A DNA stretch of 64,000 bases from Halarsenatibacter silvermanii (GCF_900103135.1 NZ_FNGO01000011.1:1-64000); one strand, 5' to 3'; positions 26,373 to 35,665 are shown, counted from the first letter of the stretch. Numbers and translations: made by a program. The notes: generated by a model not told the origin, from the letters alone.

Positions 26373-28652
26373 ATAGAGATAAAAAAAGCAGAAGAGGCAG
26401 GTTTTTGTTTTGGTGTCGAAAGGGCTGTCGAGATGGCTGTGAAAGCGGCCAAGTCAAACGATGATGGTGAAGTCTATACTTTAGGACCTATCATTCACAA
26501 TCCTCAGGTAGTAAATAAGCTGGAAAAACTCGGAGTCAGGTCTGCTGAATCACTGGAGCAGATAGATAATGGAGTAATTATTATACGTTCTCATGGTGTC
26601 AGACCCGATTTATTAAAACAGGCCCGTTCCAGGGGTCTTAAAATTATAGATGCCACCTGTCCCTTCGTAAAGAAGGCTCAAGAAAACGCCAGCCATCTGG
26701 TTGAAAATGGCTATCAAACTTTAATTTATGGGGATAAAGATCATCCCGAGGTCAGAGGGATTTTAGGAGCTGCCGATGAAAAAGCCGTTATCATTGAGAA
26801 TGAAGAGATGATCGATGATATGGACTTCGATGATAAAGTTGGTATTGTAGCACAAACTACCAAATCTCCGTCATCCTATCGCAGATTGGTCTCCAATCTG
26901 GTCTCGGAAATTAGAGAGCTCAAAGTTTTTAATACTATATGCAATACCACCCAGACCAGACAGAAAGCTGCTTTAAAACTAGCCGGAGAAGTCGAAGTAA
27001 TGTTTGTGATCGGCGGTCATAACAGCGCCAACACGACCAGGCTGGCTGAGATGTGTTCTCGAACCAATACCCCAACCTATCACATTGAGACGGAAGAAGA
27101 CATAGAATGGTCATGGTTAAACAATGTTCAAAAAATAGGCGTGACAGCAGGGGCTTCAACCCCCGACTGGTTAATTAAGGAGGTTATTCAGGCAATGAGC
27201 GAAGAGGAAAAAGACCTGGAAATGGAAACGAAAGAAAACGAAGAAACAGAGTTATCTGAAGAAAATGAAGAGGTGGAAGTTGAATTGGAAGAAGAGGAAC
27301 CTGTTCAGGAGGAACTGGAAGAATCTGATGAGGCAGAAGAGGCAGATCAGGAGGTTAATGCAGAAGAGGATGTTGAAGAAGAGGAAGCTGAAGCAAAACA
27401 GGAATCAGAACATGAGGAGGAAGATGAAACAGAAGTGATGGAGCCCACCACTCAGGAAGAGATGATGGACGCAAACGATCTGGCTGATATTGAAAAAGGA
27501 GAACTGGTTGAAGGGACCGTCGTCGAAATAAACGAGAGAGGCGCTTATGTGGATGTAAATTACAAATCTGATGGATTTATTCCTTTGAGAGAGCTGAGCA
27601 CCACCGAAGTTTCGGACCCTCATGAAGTGTTGGACTTAGATGAAGAGGTTAAGGTTGTAGTCCTTACCCTGGAAGATGAAGATGGCAATATGGTTTTATC
27701 CCGCAAAAGAGCTGAACAGGAAGAGGCCTGGGAGAGTATCCAGGAAGCGCACGAAAATGATGAGATTATAGAAGCTGAGATAACCAAGGAAGTAAAAGGT
27801 GGTCTCGTGGCTGATGTAGGACTGCGCGGCTTCATCCCCGCTTCGCATGTAGCCATCGGTTATGTTGAAGACCTCAGTCAGTATGTAGGTGAAGAACTAA
27901 AGTTAAGAGTGATTGAAGTTGATAAAAGTAATAATAATGTCGTTCTCTCACATAAAGAGGTACTTGAAGAGAAGAGAGAAAAACAAAAAGAAGAAACACT
28001 CGCTGAGCTCGAAGAAGGTCAGAAAGTTACCGGTGAAGTGACCAAATTGGTTGATTTTGGCGCTTTTGTAGATCTTGGCGGCATTGAAGGCCTTCTTCAC
28101 ATATCTGAAATGTCCTGGGGTAGAATTGGACATCCATCAGATGTGCTTTCAGAAGGTGAAGATATAGAAGTGAAAGTTCTTGATGTTAACAGGGAAGAAG
28201 AAAGAATTTCTCTGGGGCTCAAACAGCTTCTGCCAGATCCCTGGGAAGAATTTGCCGAAAAACATTATGAAGGAGAGATTATCGAAGGCAGAATCACTAA
28301 AATTGTCGATTTTGGAGCCTTCATGGAGATAGAAGATGGCATAGAAGGACTCATTCATATATCTCAGCTCTCAGAAAGACATGTTGAAACACCGGATGAA
28401 GTAGTAGAAGTTGATGAAGAACGCAAAGCCAAGATAATCAACATCGATCCCGAAGATAAACGGGTGGGATTAAGCCTTAAAGAACTCGAAGACGAACACA
28501 AGCCTCAAACTCAGACATCCGAAAAAACTCAAACACAGGAGAAAGCAGATGAAGACAGCGCTTCTGATGAGGATGAAGATTTGGAGGATGTGCCCTCGGG
28601 TGCAACCATAGGCGAGAGACTTGGAGATCTTAAAGATATGATGGACGAATAA
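26373..28652 (+). CDS. ispH-rpsA: fusion of IspH (HMBPP reductase) and ribosomal protein S1, probable ATA start
   Basis: The N-terminal 280 residues are IspH, the last enzyme of the MEP isoprenoid pathway. Its cluster cysteines are Cys12 (AGFCFGV), Cys96 (DATCPFV) and Cys190 (NTICNTT). About 90 very acidic residues link it to four S1 RNA-binding domains (roughly 360-425, 440-510, 530-600, 615-690) and a charged tail. The fusion is known in clostridia. The first ATG (26433) would delete Cys12, and no ATG, GTG or TTG lies in frame between the upstream stop and it. ATA 26373 sits 8 bases after AAAGGAGGTG and yields MEIKKAEEAGFCFGV, with Cys12 in register. A sequencing error is the main alternative. 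Confidence 0.9.
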   Translation: MEIKKAEEAGFCFGVERAVEMAVKAAKSNDDGEVYTLGPIIHNPQVVNKLEKLGVRSAESLEQIDNGVIIIRSHGVRPDLLKQARSRGLKIIDATCPFVKKAQENASHLVENGYQTLIYGDKDHPEVRGILGAADEKAVIIENEEMIDDMDFDDKVGIVAQTTKSPSSYRRLVSNLVSEIRELKVFNTICNTTQTRQKAALKLAGEVEVMFVIGGHNSANTTRLAEMCSRTNTPTYHIETEEDIEWSWLNNVQKIGVTAGASTPDWLIKEVIQAMSEEEKDLEMETKENEETELSEENEEVEVELEEEEPVQEELEESDEAEEADQEVNAEEDVEEEEAEAKQESEHEEEDETEVMEPTTQEEMMDANDLADIEKGELVEGTVVEINERGAYVDVNYKSDGFIPLRELSTTEVSDPHEVLDLDEEVKVVVLTLEDEDGNMVLSRKRAEQEEAWESIQEAHENDEIIEAEITKEVKGGLVADVGLRGFIPASHVAIGYVEDLSQYVGEELKLRVIEVDKSNNNVVLSHKEVLEEKREKQKEETLAELEEGQKVTGEVTKLVDFGAFVDLGGIEGLLHISEMSWGRIGHPSDVLSEGEDIEVKVLDVNREEERISLGLKQLLPDPWEEFAEKHYEGEIIEGRITKIVDFGAFMEIEDGIEGLIHISQLSERHVETPDEVVEVDEERKAKIINIDPEDKRVGLSLKELEDEHKPQTQTSEKTQTQEKADEDSASDEDEDLEDVPSGATIGERLGDLKDMMDE

Positions 28653-28682
28653 AAAATCCATCTATAATTAGATCTGTTTTTA

Positions 28683-28712
28683 GGCCTGCCTTTGTAGGCA
28701 GGCCGAATTTTT
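28683..28712 (+). terminator. terminator of ispH-rpsA
   Basis: GGCCTGCC (28683-28690) pairs with GGCAGGCC (28697-28704) and is followed by GAATTTTTATTT. Confidence 0.85.
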
Positions 28713-28755
28713 ATTTCATTTTTTTGAATTTTTTTCATTCTTTTATCGCTCTGAG

Positions 28756-28784
28756 TTGCTTGCTGCCGGCAAATATGGTATCAT
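28756..28784 (+). promoter_or_regulatory. promoter of the DUF512-der unit
   Basis: TTGCTT (28756-28761) and TATCAT (28779-28784) are spaced 17 bases, 36 bases before the DUF512 start codon. Confidence 0.5.
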
Positions 28785-28820
28785 CACAATGTGTTAAAAC
28801 TGTTTCAGGAGGAGAGCAGC

Positions 28821-30149
28821 ATGGTTTTAATCTCAGGTGTCGAAAAAAATTCTCTGGCGGAAGAAAAGGGTGTTAAAAAAGGAGATAAATTGTTAGAGAT
28901 CGATGGTAAAAAGCCCAGAGATTACATCGATTATATGCTGGGGACCTCACGCCCCTATTTTGAACTTTTGATTGAAAAACAGGTCGGCGGCCAGAGGCGC
29001 AGGCTGAATTTTAATCGTTCTTACGGAGACCGGGTCGGACTCGAATTTGAAGAGTTGATTTTTGATGAATTGAAGACCTGTCAGAATGATTGTTTTTTTT
29101 GCTTTGTAGATCAGCAGCCGCCTGATGTCAGGGATACCTTATCCTGCAAAGATGACGACTATAGATTTTCATTTCTAAAGGGCAGTTTTATAACCCTGAC
29201 GAATCTAGCCGATATGGAGTATCAGCGAATCGTTGAAAATAATCTGTCTCCGCTATATATTTCTGTTCACACTACAAACCCCGATCTTCGCCAGAGAATG
29301 ATGTCAAATAAAAAAGCCGGCAGGATTAAATCTCAGCTTGAATATCTTGAAGATAAGGGAATCAAATTTCACGTACAGCTGGTGATATGTCCGGGCTGGA
29401 ACGACGGAGAAGAGCTGGATAGAACCCTGGATGATTTGCTGAATTATTCAAATTCTTTGCTTTCAGCTGGAATAGTACCGGTGGGTCTGACAGCCTGGAG
29501 AGAACAAAACGACATCAAATGTTTTGACGCCGAAAGGGCCAGAAAAACTACAGCAAGGGTAAAAAAATGGCAGAAAAAAAGTCGGGAACTGTATGGAGAG
29601 AACATTATATTTTTGGCCGATGAATTTTATCTGCTTGCCGATGAGAGCATTCCCGAGGAGGATCATTATCTGGGCTATCCCCAGCTGTCCAATGGAATAG
29701 GACTCACCCGTCTCAGCAGGAATAAGTTTCGCGAAAAGCAAAAAAATCTTTCCCGGTCAAATGTAGTAAATTCAGAGGTGAATATTATAACTGGCGAACT
29801 CGGCCGTCAGGCTCTGGAGCCAGTTTTTGCAGAGCTTGACTCTATTGAGGGATTAAATCTCAAAGTCATAGAGATTGAAAACTGTTACCTGGGTGAAGAA
29901 GTGACGGTTACTGGACTTTTATCCGGTAAAGATATCATCGATGAGATAAACTCCCGGGATTTAAAAGGCTATACTTTTATACCTGAAGTTATATTCAATG
30001 ATTCCGGTTTAACACTGGATGATCTCACATTATCCGATATAAGCGAGCACTGCGGTGGCTCAGATGTTTTTTCATGTTCAGGTATTGAAGAAGTTTTGGA
30101 GGTGCTTTATGATGGAGAATCCGACGGTAGCTATTGTAGGAAGGCCTAA
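28821..30149 (+). CDS. DUF512 family protein with PDZ domain and Fe-S motif
   Basis: The protein has 442 residues. An N-terminal PDZ-like domain (ISGVEKNSLAEEKGVKKGDKLLEIDGKK) is followed by a radical-SAM-like domain with the cysteine cluster KTCQNDCFFCFVDQ near residue 88. The segment continues through FSFLKGSFITLTNL and SPLYISVHTTNPDLR. The C-terminal DUF512 domain begins around residue 290. The function of this family is not established. ATG 28821 follows AGGAGGAG. The last 38 bases overlap der, a pairing common in Firmicutes that may hint at a ribosome- or translation-linked role. Confidence 0.87.
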   Translation: MVLISGVEKNSLAEEKGVKKGDKLLEIDGKKPRDYIDYMLGTSRPYFELLIEKQVGGQRRRLNFNRSYGDRVGLEFEELIFDELKTCQNDCFFCFVDQQPPDVRDTLSCKDDDYRFSFLKGSFITLTNLADMEYQRIVENNLSPLYISVHTTNPDLRQRMMSNKKAGRIKSQLEYLEDKGIKFHVQLVICPGWNDGEELDRTLDDLLNYSNSLLSAGIVPVGLTAWREQNDIKCFDAERARKTTARVKKWQKKSRELYGENIIFLADEFYLLADESIPEEDHYLGYPQLSNGIGLTRLSRNKFREKQKNLSRSNVVNSEVNIITGELGRQALEPVFAELDSIEGLNLKVIEIENCYLGEEVTVTGLLSGKDIIDEINSRDLKGYTFIPEVIFNDSGLTLDDLTLSDISEHCGGSDVFSCSGIEEVLEVLYDGESDGSYCRKA

Positions 30150-31431
30150 TGTAGGGAAATCGACTTTATTCAACCGTTTAATCGCCGAGAGAAAAGCAGT
30201 GGTGGAAAAGTCACCCAATGTGACAAGGGATAGAATATATGGTAGAGCTCGCTGGAAAGGAGAAACTTTTGAGGTCGTAGATACTGGCGGACTGGATTTG
30301 GAATCCAGCGCGGAAATTGCTCAGAATATAAAATATCAGGTCGATAAGGCAATAGAAGAGGCTGATATAATACTTTTTGTGGTTGACGTAAGAGAAGGGA
30401 TTTCTCCTCTCGACCGGGAGATATCTCAAAAATTGAGAAAATGTGACAGAGAGGTAATAGTTGCAGCCAATAAAATGGATGATTTTTCTGCTCAGGATGA
30501 GCCCTGGGAGTTTTACAATTTAGGTTTTGAAGACGTGTTGCCGATTTCAGCAGAGCACGGCAAAAATATCGGCGATCTCTGCGATAAAATTTTCGCCAGG
30601 ATAGATATTGATGATTTCAAAAAAAATTCAGCAGATGATAAAGAGATTCTGGGAGTTGCAATTGCCGGTAAACCCAATTCTGGTAAATCAACTCTGGTAA
30701 ATCAAATTCTTGGACAGGAAAGAGTCATAGTTTCGCCTGAGCCCGGTACTACCCGGGATGCAGTTGATTCGATTTTTGAGAGGGCTGATAACAAATTTAA
30801 GCTTATCGATACCGCCGGTCTGAGAAAAAAATCAAAAGTAGAGGAAGATGTAGAATATTACAGCAATCTTAGGGCGATCAGAGCTATCGAGAGAGCTGAT
30901 GTTGTCGTAATGATGATCGACTCAGTGGAAGGTATAACGGAACAGGATAAGAAAATTGCCGGTTATGCTCATGATGAAGGCAGACCTATAATTCTTGCTC
31001 TCAATAAATGGGATCTTATAGAGAAGGATACCCATACCGCTGATATTTTTCGAGAAGAAGTTTATCGGCAGATGAAATTTCTCAGATTTGCTCCTGTGAT
31101 TTTTATTTCTGCGCTGACCGGCAAAAGAGTCGGTGAGGTCCTGGACCTGATCGAGTACGTGTATGATCAGACCCTCCAGAGAATTAGCACCGGGCTTTTG
31201 AACGAAGTAGTGGAAGAAGCTGTCCAGATGAATGATCCCCCGGCCTATAAAGGCAAAAAGCTCAATATATATTACGCAACTCAGCCGGAGGTCCAACCGC
31301 CCGTGTTTGTATTTTTTGTAAATGATCCGGAGCTGGTTCATTTTGCCTATGAAAGATATCTGGAAAACAAAATAAGAGAAGCCTTTGGTTTTGTGGGGAC
31401 TCCTATAATTTTGAAGTTCAAAGAGAGATAG
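30112..31431 (+). CDS. der: ribosome biogenesis GTPase Der (EngA)
   Basis: Der is a double GTPase needed for 50S subunit assembly. Two G domains are evident. The first has GRPNVGKST, DTGG and NKMD. The second (about residue 175) has GKPNSGKST, DTAGLRKKSKV and NKWD. A C-terminal KH-like domain ends GTPIILKFKER. The length of 439 residues is normal. ATG 30112 (or 30109) follows GGAGGTG at 30098-30104 inside the end of the DUF512 gene. plsY follows after 25 bases. Confidence 0.96.
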   Translation: MENPTVAIVGRPNVGKSTLFNRLIAERKAVVEKSPNVTRDRIYGRARWKGETFEVVDTGGLDLESSAEIAQNIKYQVDKAIEEADIILFVVDVREGISPLDREISQKLRKCDREVIVAANKMDDFSAQDEPWEFYNLGFEDVLPISAEHGKNIGDLCDKIFARIDIDDFKKNSADDKEILGVAIAGKPNSGKSTLVNQILGQERVIVSPEPGTTRDAVDSIFERADNKFKLIDTAGLRKKSKVEEDVEYYSNLRAIRAIERADVVVMMIDSVEGITEQDKKIAGYAHDEGRPIILALNKWDLIEKDTHTADIFREEVYRQMKFLRFAPVIFISALTGKRVGEVLDLIEYVYDQTLQRISTGLLNEVVEEAVQMNDPPAYKGKKLNIYYATQPEVQPPVFVFFVNDPELVHFAYERYLENKIREAFGFVGTPIILKFKER

Positions 31432-31456
31432 AAATTATCAGGAGGAATGGATTAAT

Positions 31457-32059
31457 ATGAGATTAGTTATTTTAATTTTATTTGCCTATTTGATGGGCTC
31501 AATTCCGACCGGTTTTATAATCACCATGAAAATGCTCAATATTGATATAAGAAAACATGGCAGCGGTAACGTAGGTGCCACCAATGCGGCCAGAAAACTG
31601 GGTTTTAAAATGGGAGCTCTGGTTGCCCTGGCGGACATTTTAAAGGGTTTTTTCCCTGTGCTGATTGCTGGTTTTGTTTTGAGCAATAATTATCCGGCTT
31701 CGGCAATATATCTGGTCGGTATTGCAGCCATTCTCGGTCATGATAATTCTATCTTTCTTAAGTTTGATGGCGGAAAAGGAGTGGCCACCACTTTCGGTGT
31801 AATGCTGGGAATTTCGCCGCCCGGATTTTTGATAATGGCTCTAATATGGCTGGGAATTTCTTTCACACTCAAAATAGTTTCAGTGGCTTCTCTAATTGGG
31901 GCTTTTTCATTACCTGTCACAGCCTACATATTGAGCGGAGATTATTATCAGGTTTTATTTGCAGCTATAATTTTTCTGTCGATCGTGGTGACTCACAGGG
32001 GCAATATTCAGAGATTGCTCAGAGGAGAGGAAAATCCGATAAACCTGAACGATAGCTAA
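31457..32059 (+). CDS. plsY: glycerol-3-phosphate acyltransferase PlsY
   Basis: PlsY transfers the acyl group of acyl-phosphate to glycerol 3-phosphate in the membrane. The 200-residue protein has about five hydrophobic helices and the family motifs GSIPTGFI, KHGSGNVGATNAAR, DGGKGVAT and TVVTHRGN-like VVTHRGNIQRLL. AGGAGG precedes ATG 31457. It is next to gpsA, which makes its substrate. Confidence 0.95.
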   Translation: MRLVILILFAYLMGSIPTGFIITMKMLNIDIRKHGSGNVGATNAARKLGFKMGALVALADILKGFFPVLIAGFVLSNNYPASAIYLVGIAAILGHDNSIFLKFDGGKGVATTFGVMLGISPPGFLIMALIWLGISFTLKIVSVASLIGAFSLPVTAYILSGDYYQVLFAAIIFLSIVVTHRGNIQRLLRGEENPINLNDS

Positions 32060-32089
32060 TATTTTATCAGCGGGGTGTTAGAACCGAAA

Positions 32090-33082
32090 ATGAAAAATTG
32101 CGCGGTTTTAGGCGGAGGCAGCTGGGGAACAGCTATTTCAGTTCTGCTGGCCAGACAGGATCACAATGTGAGACTTTACACCCGTTCTGCTTCCCGGGCT
32201 AGAGAAATTAATGAAGAAAGAGTCAACACAGGTTATTTTCCGGAAATTAAACTTCCAGAAGGAATTCAGGCCGGTTCCGATCCGAAATTTTGCCTGGCTG
32301 ATGCGGATTATGTATTTATATCTGTTCCTACCGAAGCCACCAGCCAGATACTTTCCACAATTGAAGGATATTTGAGCGGTTCGGAAATAATCATCTCTAC
32401 TGCCAAGGGCATAGATACTGATAAATTTAAAACCAATTTTGAGATAATAAACAATTATCTACCCAATACAACATCGGTACTATCCGGTCCCACCCATGCC
32501 GAAGAAGTGATTAAAAACATGCCGACAGCAGCCGTAGTTGCTGCCAGAAATAGCTCTATTGCCGGAGAGCTCCAGAGGCTTGTTTCTGATGATAGATTCA
32601 GAGTTTATCGAAATCAGGATGTTAGAGGAGTAGAACTGGGAGGGGCTGTCAAGAACGTTATGGCTATAGCAGCCGGTATCTCTGATGGGCTGGAGTATGG
32701 CGATAATGCCAGAGCTTCACTTGTTACCCGGGGACTGGCGGAAATCAGAAGAATTGGAGCTGCATTTGGAGCAAAAAGTAAGACATTTAATGGTTTATCT
32801 GGCCTCGGCGATCTTATCGTTACGGCAGGAAGTACTCACAGTCGTAATAGGACTTTCGGTTATAAGATTGGCTGCGGTTTTACGGTTGAAGATGCCCTGG
32901 ATGAGGTCGGCCAGGTTGTGGAAGGAGTTAAAACCACCAGGGCGTTGTATAATTTTAACAGCGAAAGAAGCAGCTCTGTTGAAATGCCTATTACAAACCA
33001 GGTCTTTAAGGTGATTTTTAATGGTAAAAATCCCGAAAGAGCTGTGGACGAACTTATGATGAGAGAGTACAAAAGTGAATAA
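32090..33082 (+). CDS. gpsA: glycerol-3-phosphate dehydrogenase [NAD(P)+]
   Basis: GpsA reduces dihydroxyacetone phosphate to glycerol 3-phosphate for phospholipids. The 330-residue enzyme begins MKNCAVLGGGSWGTAIS (nucleotide site) and has STAKGID, LSGPTHAEEV, catalytic Lys in GGAVKNVMAIAAG, and LSGLGDLIVTAGSTHSRNR. The start may be ATG 32090 or GTG 32075; GGGGTG at 32071-32076 suits the former with long spacing, and the family N-terminus supports it. The order der-plsY-gpsA-HU is conserved. Confidence 0.95.
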   Translation: MKNCAVLGGGSWGTAISVLLARQDHNVRLYTRSASRAREINEERVNTGYFPEIKLPEGIQAGSDPKFCLADADYVFISVPTEATSQILSTIEGYLSGSEIIISTAKGIDTDKFKTNFEIINNYLPNTTSVLSGPTHAEEVIKNMPTAAVVAARNSSIAGELQRLVSDDRFRVYRNQDVRGVELGGAVKNVMAIAAGISDGLEYGDNARASLVTRGLAEIRRIGAAFGAKSKTFNGLSGLGDLIVTAGSTHSRNRTFGYKIGCGFTVEDALDEVGQVVEGVKTTRALYNFNSERSSSVEMPITNQVFKVIFNGKNPERAVDELMMREYKSE

Positions 33083-33185
33083 AATTAATCACTCTAAAGG
33101 AAGGAAATTTTGAACATGTCAAGAATATAAGATATTAGAGGTTCAGGAAATAATTATTAATTATTTCATCCGGGAGGTGAATTAA

Positions 33186-33485
33186 TTGACCAAAACTGAA
33201 CTTATTGACCACGTAGCTGAGAAAACGGATATGACGAAAAAGGATTGCGACAAAATCATCAATGCCACCTTTGACTCCATCATGGATTATCTGGAAGAAG
33301 AGGCAGATAAAGAAGAAGAGCAAAGAGACAAGGTACAGATAATAGGTTTTGGCAGCTTTGAAGTACGGGATAGACAGGAAAGAGAGGGAAGAAACCCTCA
33401 AAATCCTGAGGAGACCATTACCATCCCGGCCCGAAGTGTTCCCGTATTTAGAGCTGGCAAAACCTTTAAGGAAGCTGTCAAATAA
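33186..33485 (+). CDS. HU family DNA-binding protein
   Basis: HU bends and compacts DNA as a dimer. The 99-residue protein has the normal fold: N-terminal helices (TKTELIDHVAEKTDMTKKD), the GFGSFEVRDRQEREGRNPQ beta-arm start, and IPARSVPVFRAGKTFK. An extra acidic run (LEEEADKEEEQRDK) lies between helix and sheet and is longer than in usual HU, in line with the acidic proteome. TTG 33186 follows GGGAGGTG at 33172-33179. Confidence 0.93.
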   Translation: MTKTELIDHVAEKTDMTKKDCDKIINATFDSIMDYLEEEADKEEEQRDKVQIIGFGSFEVRDRQEREGRNPQNPEETITIPARSVPVFRAGKTFKEAVK

Positions 33486-33562
33486 AGATAGGACTATTAC
33501 CCTGAAACATTCATTCCAGCAGCAAAAAAATTGATACTACATATTATAGACAACAGAAGCGG

Positions 33563-34993
33563 TTAATCTCCCGGCAGCTCATCTTTCCGGGAGATTTCTT
33601 TTATTCTTTCAAGGTATTTGTCTAAAGAAAATTTTCTTTCCAATCCGTTTCTATTCATATATCTGGTTTTGCCGAATATTTTTCTTTCCTGCCAGGCTCT
33701 GTCGTGTTTGCCAAAACACCAGCCTATACCTGAATAGCTATTGGGATCTCTGCCATCCAAAGCATATTTATTGTTTAAATAAAGACTCAGATCAAAAGCT
33801 TTTTTCGGAGTTTCTGTCCATTCCAAAATTTTCTTGCCCCAGTACATGCGCATATAGTTTTGTATTTTACCTCTATGGATCAGTTCCAGCTGAGCAGCAT
33901 TCCAGTATTTATCATGTGTAGAAGCTGTCTCAAATTCGTGACGGCTGTAATTAAATTGCCTTTCATCGTCTTTGTGTTCTGCTAGAGTTTCTCTGGCCCA
34001 TTCAGGAAGAAATTCAGGAAAGCAGTCGTAATTCTGATTGTAATAGACAAAGTTAAAGCTGAGCTCTCTTCTGACAGTCAGCTCATCCCAGAAATTTTCT
34101 ATCACAATATCTTTTTTGCTGCTGTGTTCTTTAACTGCAATCGCTATTTCCCGGGGGGAAATGTGACCGAAGTGCAGATAGGGGCTCAGATCAGATTCAC
34201 ACTTGAGATCGGGATCGCTGCGGTTTTTTTCGTAGTGCTCAATCCTGTTATTCAAAAACTCAGTCAATCTTTCTCTGGCAGCAGAATAACCACCGGAAAA
34301 ATTTTTAGCCTCGGATACTGAATTATTTAAATCCAGATCGTTAAGAAACTCATACTTTCTGGAAAACTTTTCGGGGATGCTGGTGTATTTGCTGCCATCG
34401 GGAATGTCACTTTTAAAATCCCAGATCTTTAGATATTCATCTATCTTGTCCTCGAGTTTTTTTCTGAGAGTATAGGCGGCGTATTCTTCTTTATTTGAAG
34501 CGGCCGTGACCGGAACTATTAAATTGGTGGAAATTCTTAGTAAAGGGATTTCGATCTCTTCAGCAAGAAGCTTTCTCCAGCTGCGGGCAGGTTTTATATA
34601 GCCGCTGTCACAGACCAGGGCTGCTGCTTTTTCGGATTCATTTTTGAGTTCAGTCACAGGGCTGCTGACTTTAATTTTCATACCAAAGCCGCTATCCTGC
34701 AATTCCTCGCTGCATTCTTTGACGCCATCATACATAAAAGCGAAATGTCTGTAGTTTCCACCCGGAAATTGAGGCATAAAAACAAAGCAGACAACCAGAG
34801 GCAGATTGAGATTGTCAGCGAGCAGGGAGGCTGCCGATAATGCTTTGTTATCTTTTTGTCTTTGAGTGCTCTGCATCCAGTACAGAACGTATTCTCCTTC
34901 AGAATTTATGTCTGTCTCTTTGAGTATCTCAATATCCTCACCATCAAATCCGCCTTTGAGAAGATGCTCTTCTAGATCATGAGAATTTGTCAT
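33563..34993 (-). CDS. phr: class II CPD photolyase
   Basis: This 476-residue FAD flavoprotein splits UV-induced cyclobutane pyrimidine dimers using light. The class II signature appears in YVLYWMQSTQRQKDNKAL near the N-terminus, the SDLSPYLHFGHISPREIA region, NFWDELTVRRELSFNFVYY, and the C-terminal YMRMYWGKKILEW, NNKYALDGRDPNSYSGIGW and GKTRYMN motifs. It is transcribed against its neighbours. The last codons on the minus strand lie within a hairpin that can serve as the HU terminator. The gene suggests exposure to sunlight. Confidence 0.95.
   Translation of the reverse strand: MTNSHDLEEHLLKGGFDGEDIEILKETDINSEGEYVLYWMQSTQRQKDNKALSAASLLADNLNLPLVVCFVFMPQFPGGNYRHFAFMYDGVKECSEELQDSGFGMKIKVSSPVTELKNESEKAAALVCDSGYIKPARSWRKLLAEEIEIPLLRISTNLIVPVTAASNKEEYAAYTLRKKLEDKIDEYLKIWDFKSDIPDGSKYTSIPEKFSRKYEFLNDLDLNNSVSEAKNFSGGYSAARERLTEFLNNRIEHYEKNRSDPDLKCESDLSPYLHFGHISPREIAIAVKEHSSKKDIVIENFWDELTVRRELSFNFVYYNQNYDCFPEFLPEWARETLAEHKDDERQFNYSRHEFETASTHDKYWNAAQLELIHRGKIQNYMRMYWGKKILEWTETPKKAFDLSLYLNNKYALDGRDPNSYSGIGWCFGKHDRAWQERKIFGKTRYMNRNGLERKFSLDKYLERIKEISRKDELPGD
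33565..33605 (+). terminator. terminator of the HU gene inside the phr 3' end
   Basis: AATCTCCCGG (33565-33574) pairs perfectly with CCGGGAGATT (33587-33596) around 12 bases and is followed by TCTTTTATTC. It overlaps the final codons of the convergent photolyase gene. Confidence 0.7.
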
Positions 34994-35075
34994 TAACTTT
35001 CCTCCTGCTGATAATTTCTTAATGAAAATTTATAATTAACACTCTTTAATAAAATTATATGCAAAGATAAAAAAA

Positions 35076-35100
35076 CCTGCAAAGTTCATTATTTTGCAGG
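35076..35100. promoter_or_regulatory. inverted repeat between divergent phr and ferritin genes
   Basis: CCTGCAAA (35076-35083) and TTTGCAGG (35093-35100) form an 8-bp palindrome with a 9-base centre. It is flanked by AAAAAAA on the left and AAATTAATTTT on the right. Its place between divergent genes suits an operator or a boundary terminator. No specific regulator can be named. Confidence 0.4.
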
Positions 35101-35182
35101 AAATTAATTTTCGGCCCTAAATTATATAAGGTAGGAGAAAACAAAAAATAATTATTTTTAAATGACAGGAGGGTCTTATTAA

Positions 35183-35665
35183 ATGCATAATGAAATTTTA
35201 GAAGCATTAAATGATCAGCTGAATCTGGAATTGTATTCCGCTTATGTTTATCAGGCTATGGGAGCTCAGATGGAAGAAGAAGGCTGGGAGGGTTTTGCTC
35301 ACTGGATGGATATGCAGGCCGAAGAAGAACTCGAGCATGCCCGCAAAATTTACGACTTTATAAATGAAAGAGGCGGAAGAGTTGAACTGCAGGCGATCGA
35401 CAAACCTCCTTTTGAATGGGATTCGGTAGTCTCTGCCTTCGAGACGGCGTTAGAGCATGAACAAAAAGTCACTCAGTCTATCAATGATATCGTTTCCCTG
35501 GCCCGGGAAGAAGATGATTATGCCACTGAATCTTTTCTGCAGTGGTTCGTGGATGAACAGGTTGAAGAGGAAGACACGGTGGAGGGTATACTCGACAAGA
35601 TGGAAAAAGCAGGAGATCAGGGAATGCTTATGCTCGATAGCGTTTTGGGCAGGCGCGAAGAATAG
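35183..35665 (+). CDS. ftnA: non-heme ferritin
   Basis: Ferritin oxidises and stores iron in a 24-subunit shell. The 160-residue four-helix protein has the ferroxidase residues in LNLELYSAYVYQAMG (Glu, Tyr), MQAEEELEHARKIYDFI (Glu, His) and ALEHEQKV, plus LQWFVDEQVEEEDTV. No heme-binding Met is evident, so FtnA rather than bacterioferritin. AGGAGGG precedes ATG 35183. It is a single-gene unit ended by a clear terminator. Confidence 0.95.
   Translation: MHNEILEALNDQLNLELYSAYVYQAMGAQMEEEGWEGFAHWMDMQAEEELEHARKIYDFINERGGRVELQAIDKPPFEWDSVVSAFETALEHEQKVTQSINDIVSLAREEDDYATESFLQWFVDEQVEEEDTVEGILDKMEKAGDQGMLMLDSVLGRREE

Noticed and set aside
26363-26376. GTG at 26362 as the ispH start
   Set aside because: That GTG is in another frame and meets TAG after four codons. 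Reaching the IspH frame would need a frameshift.
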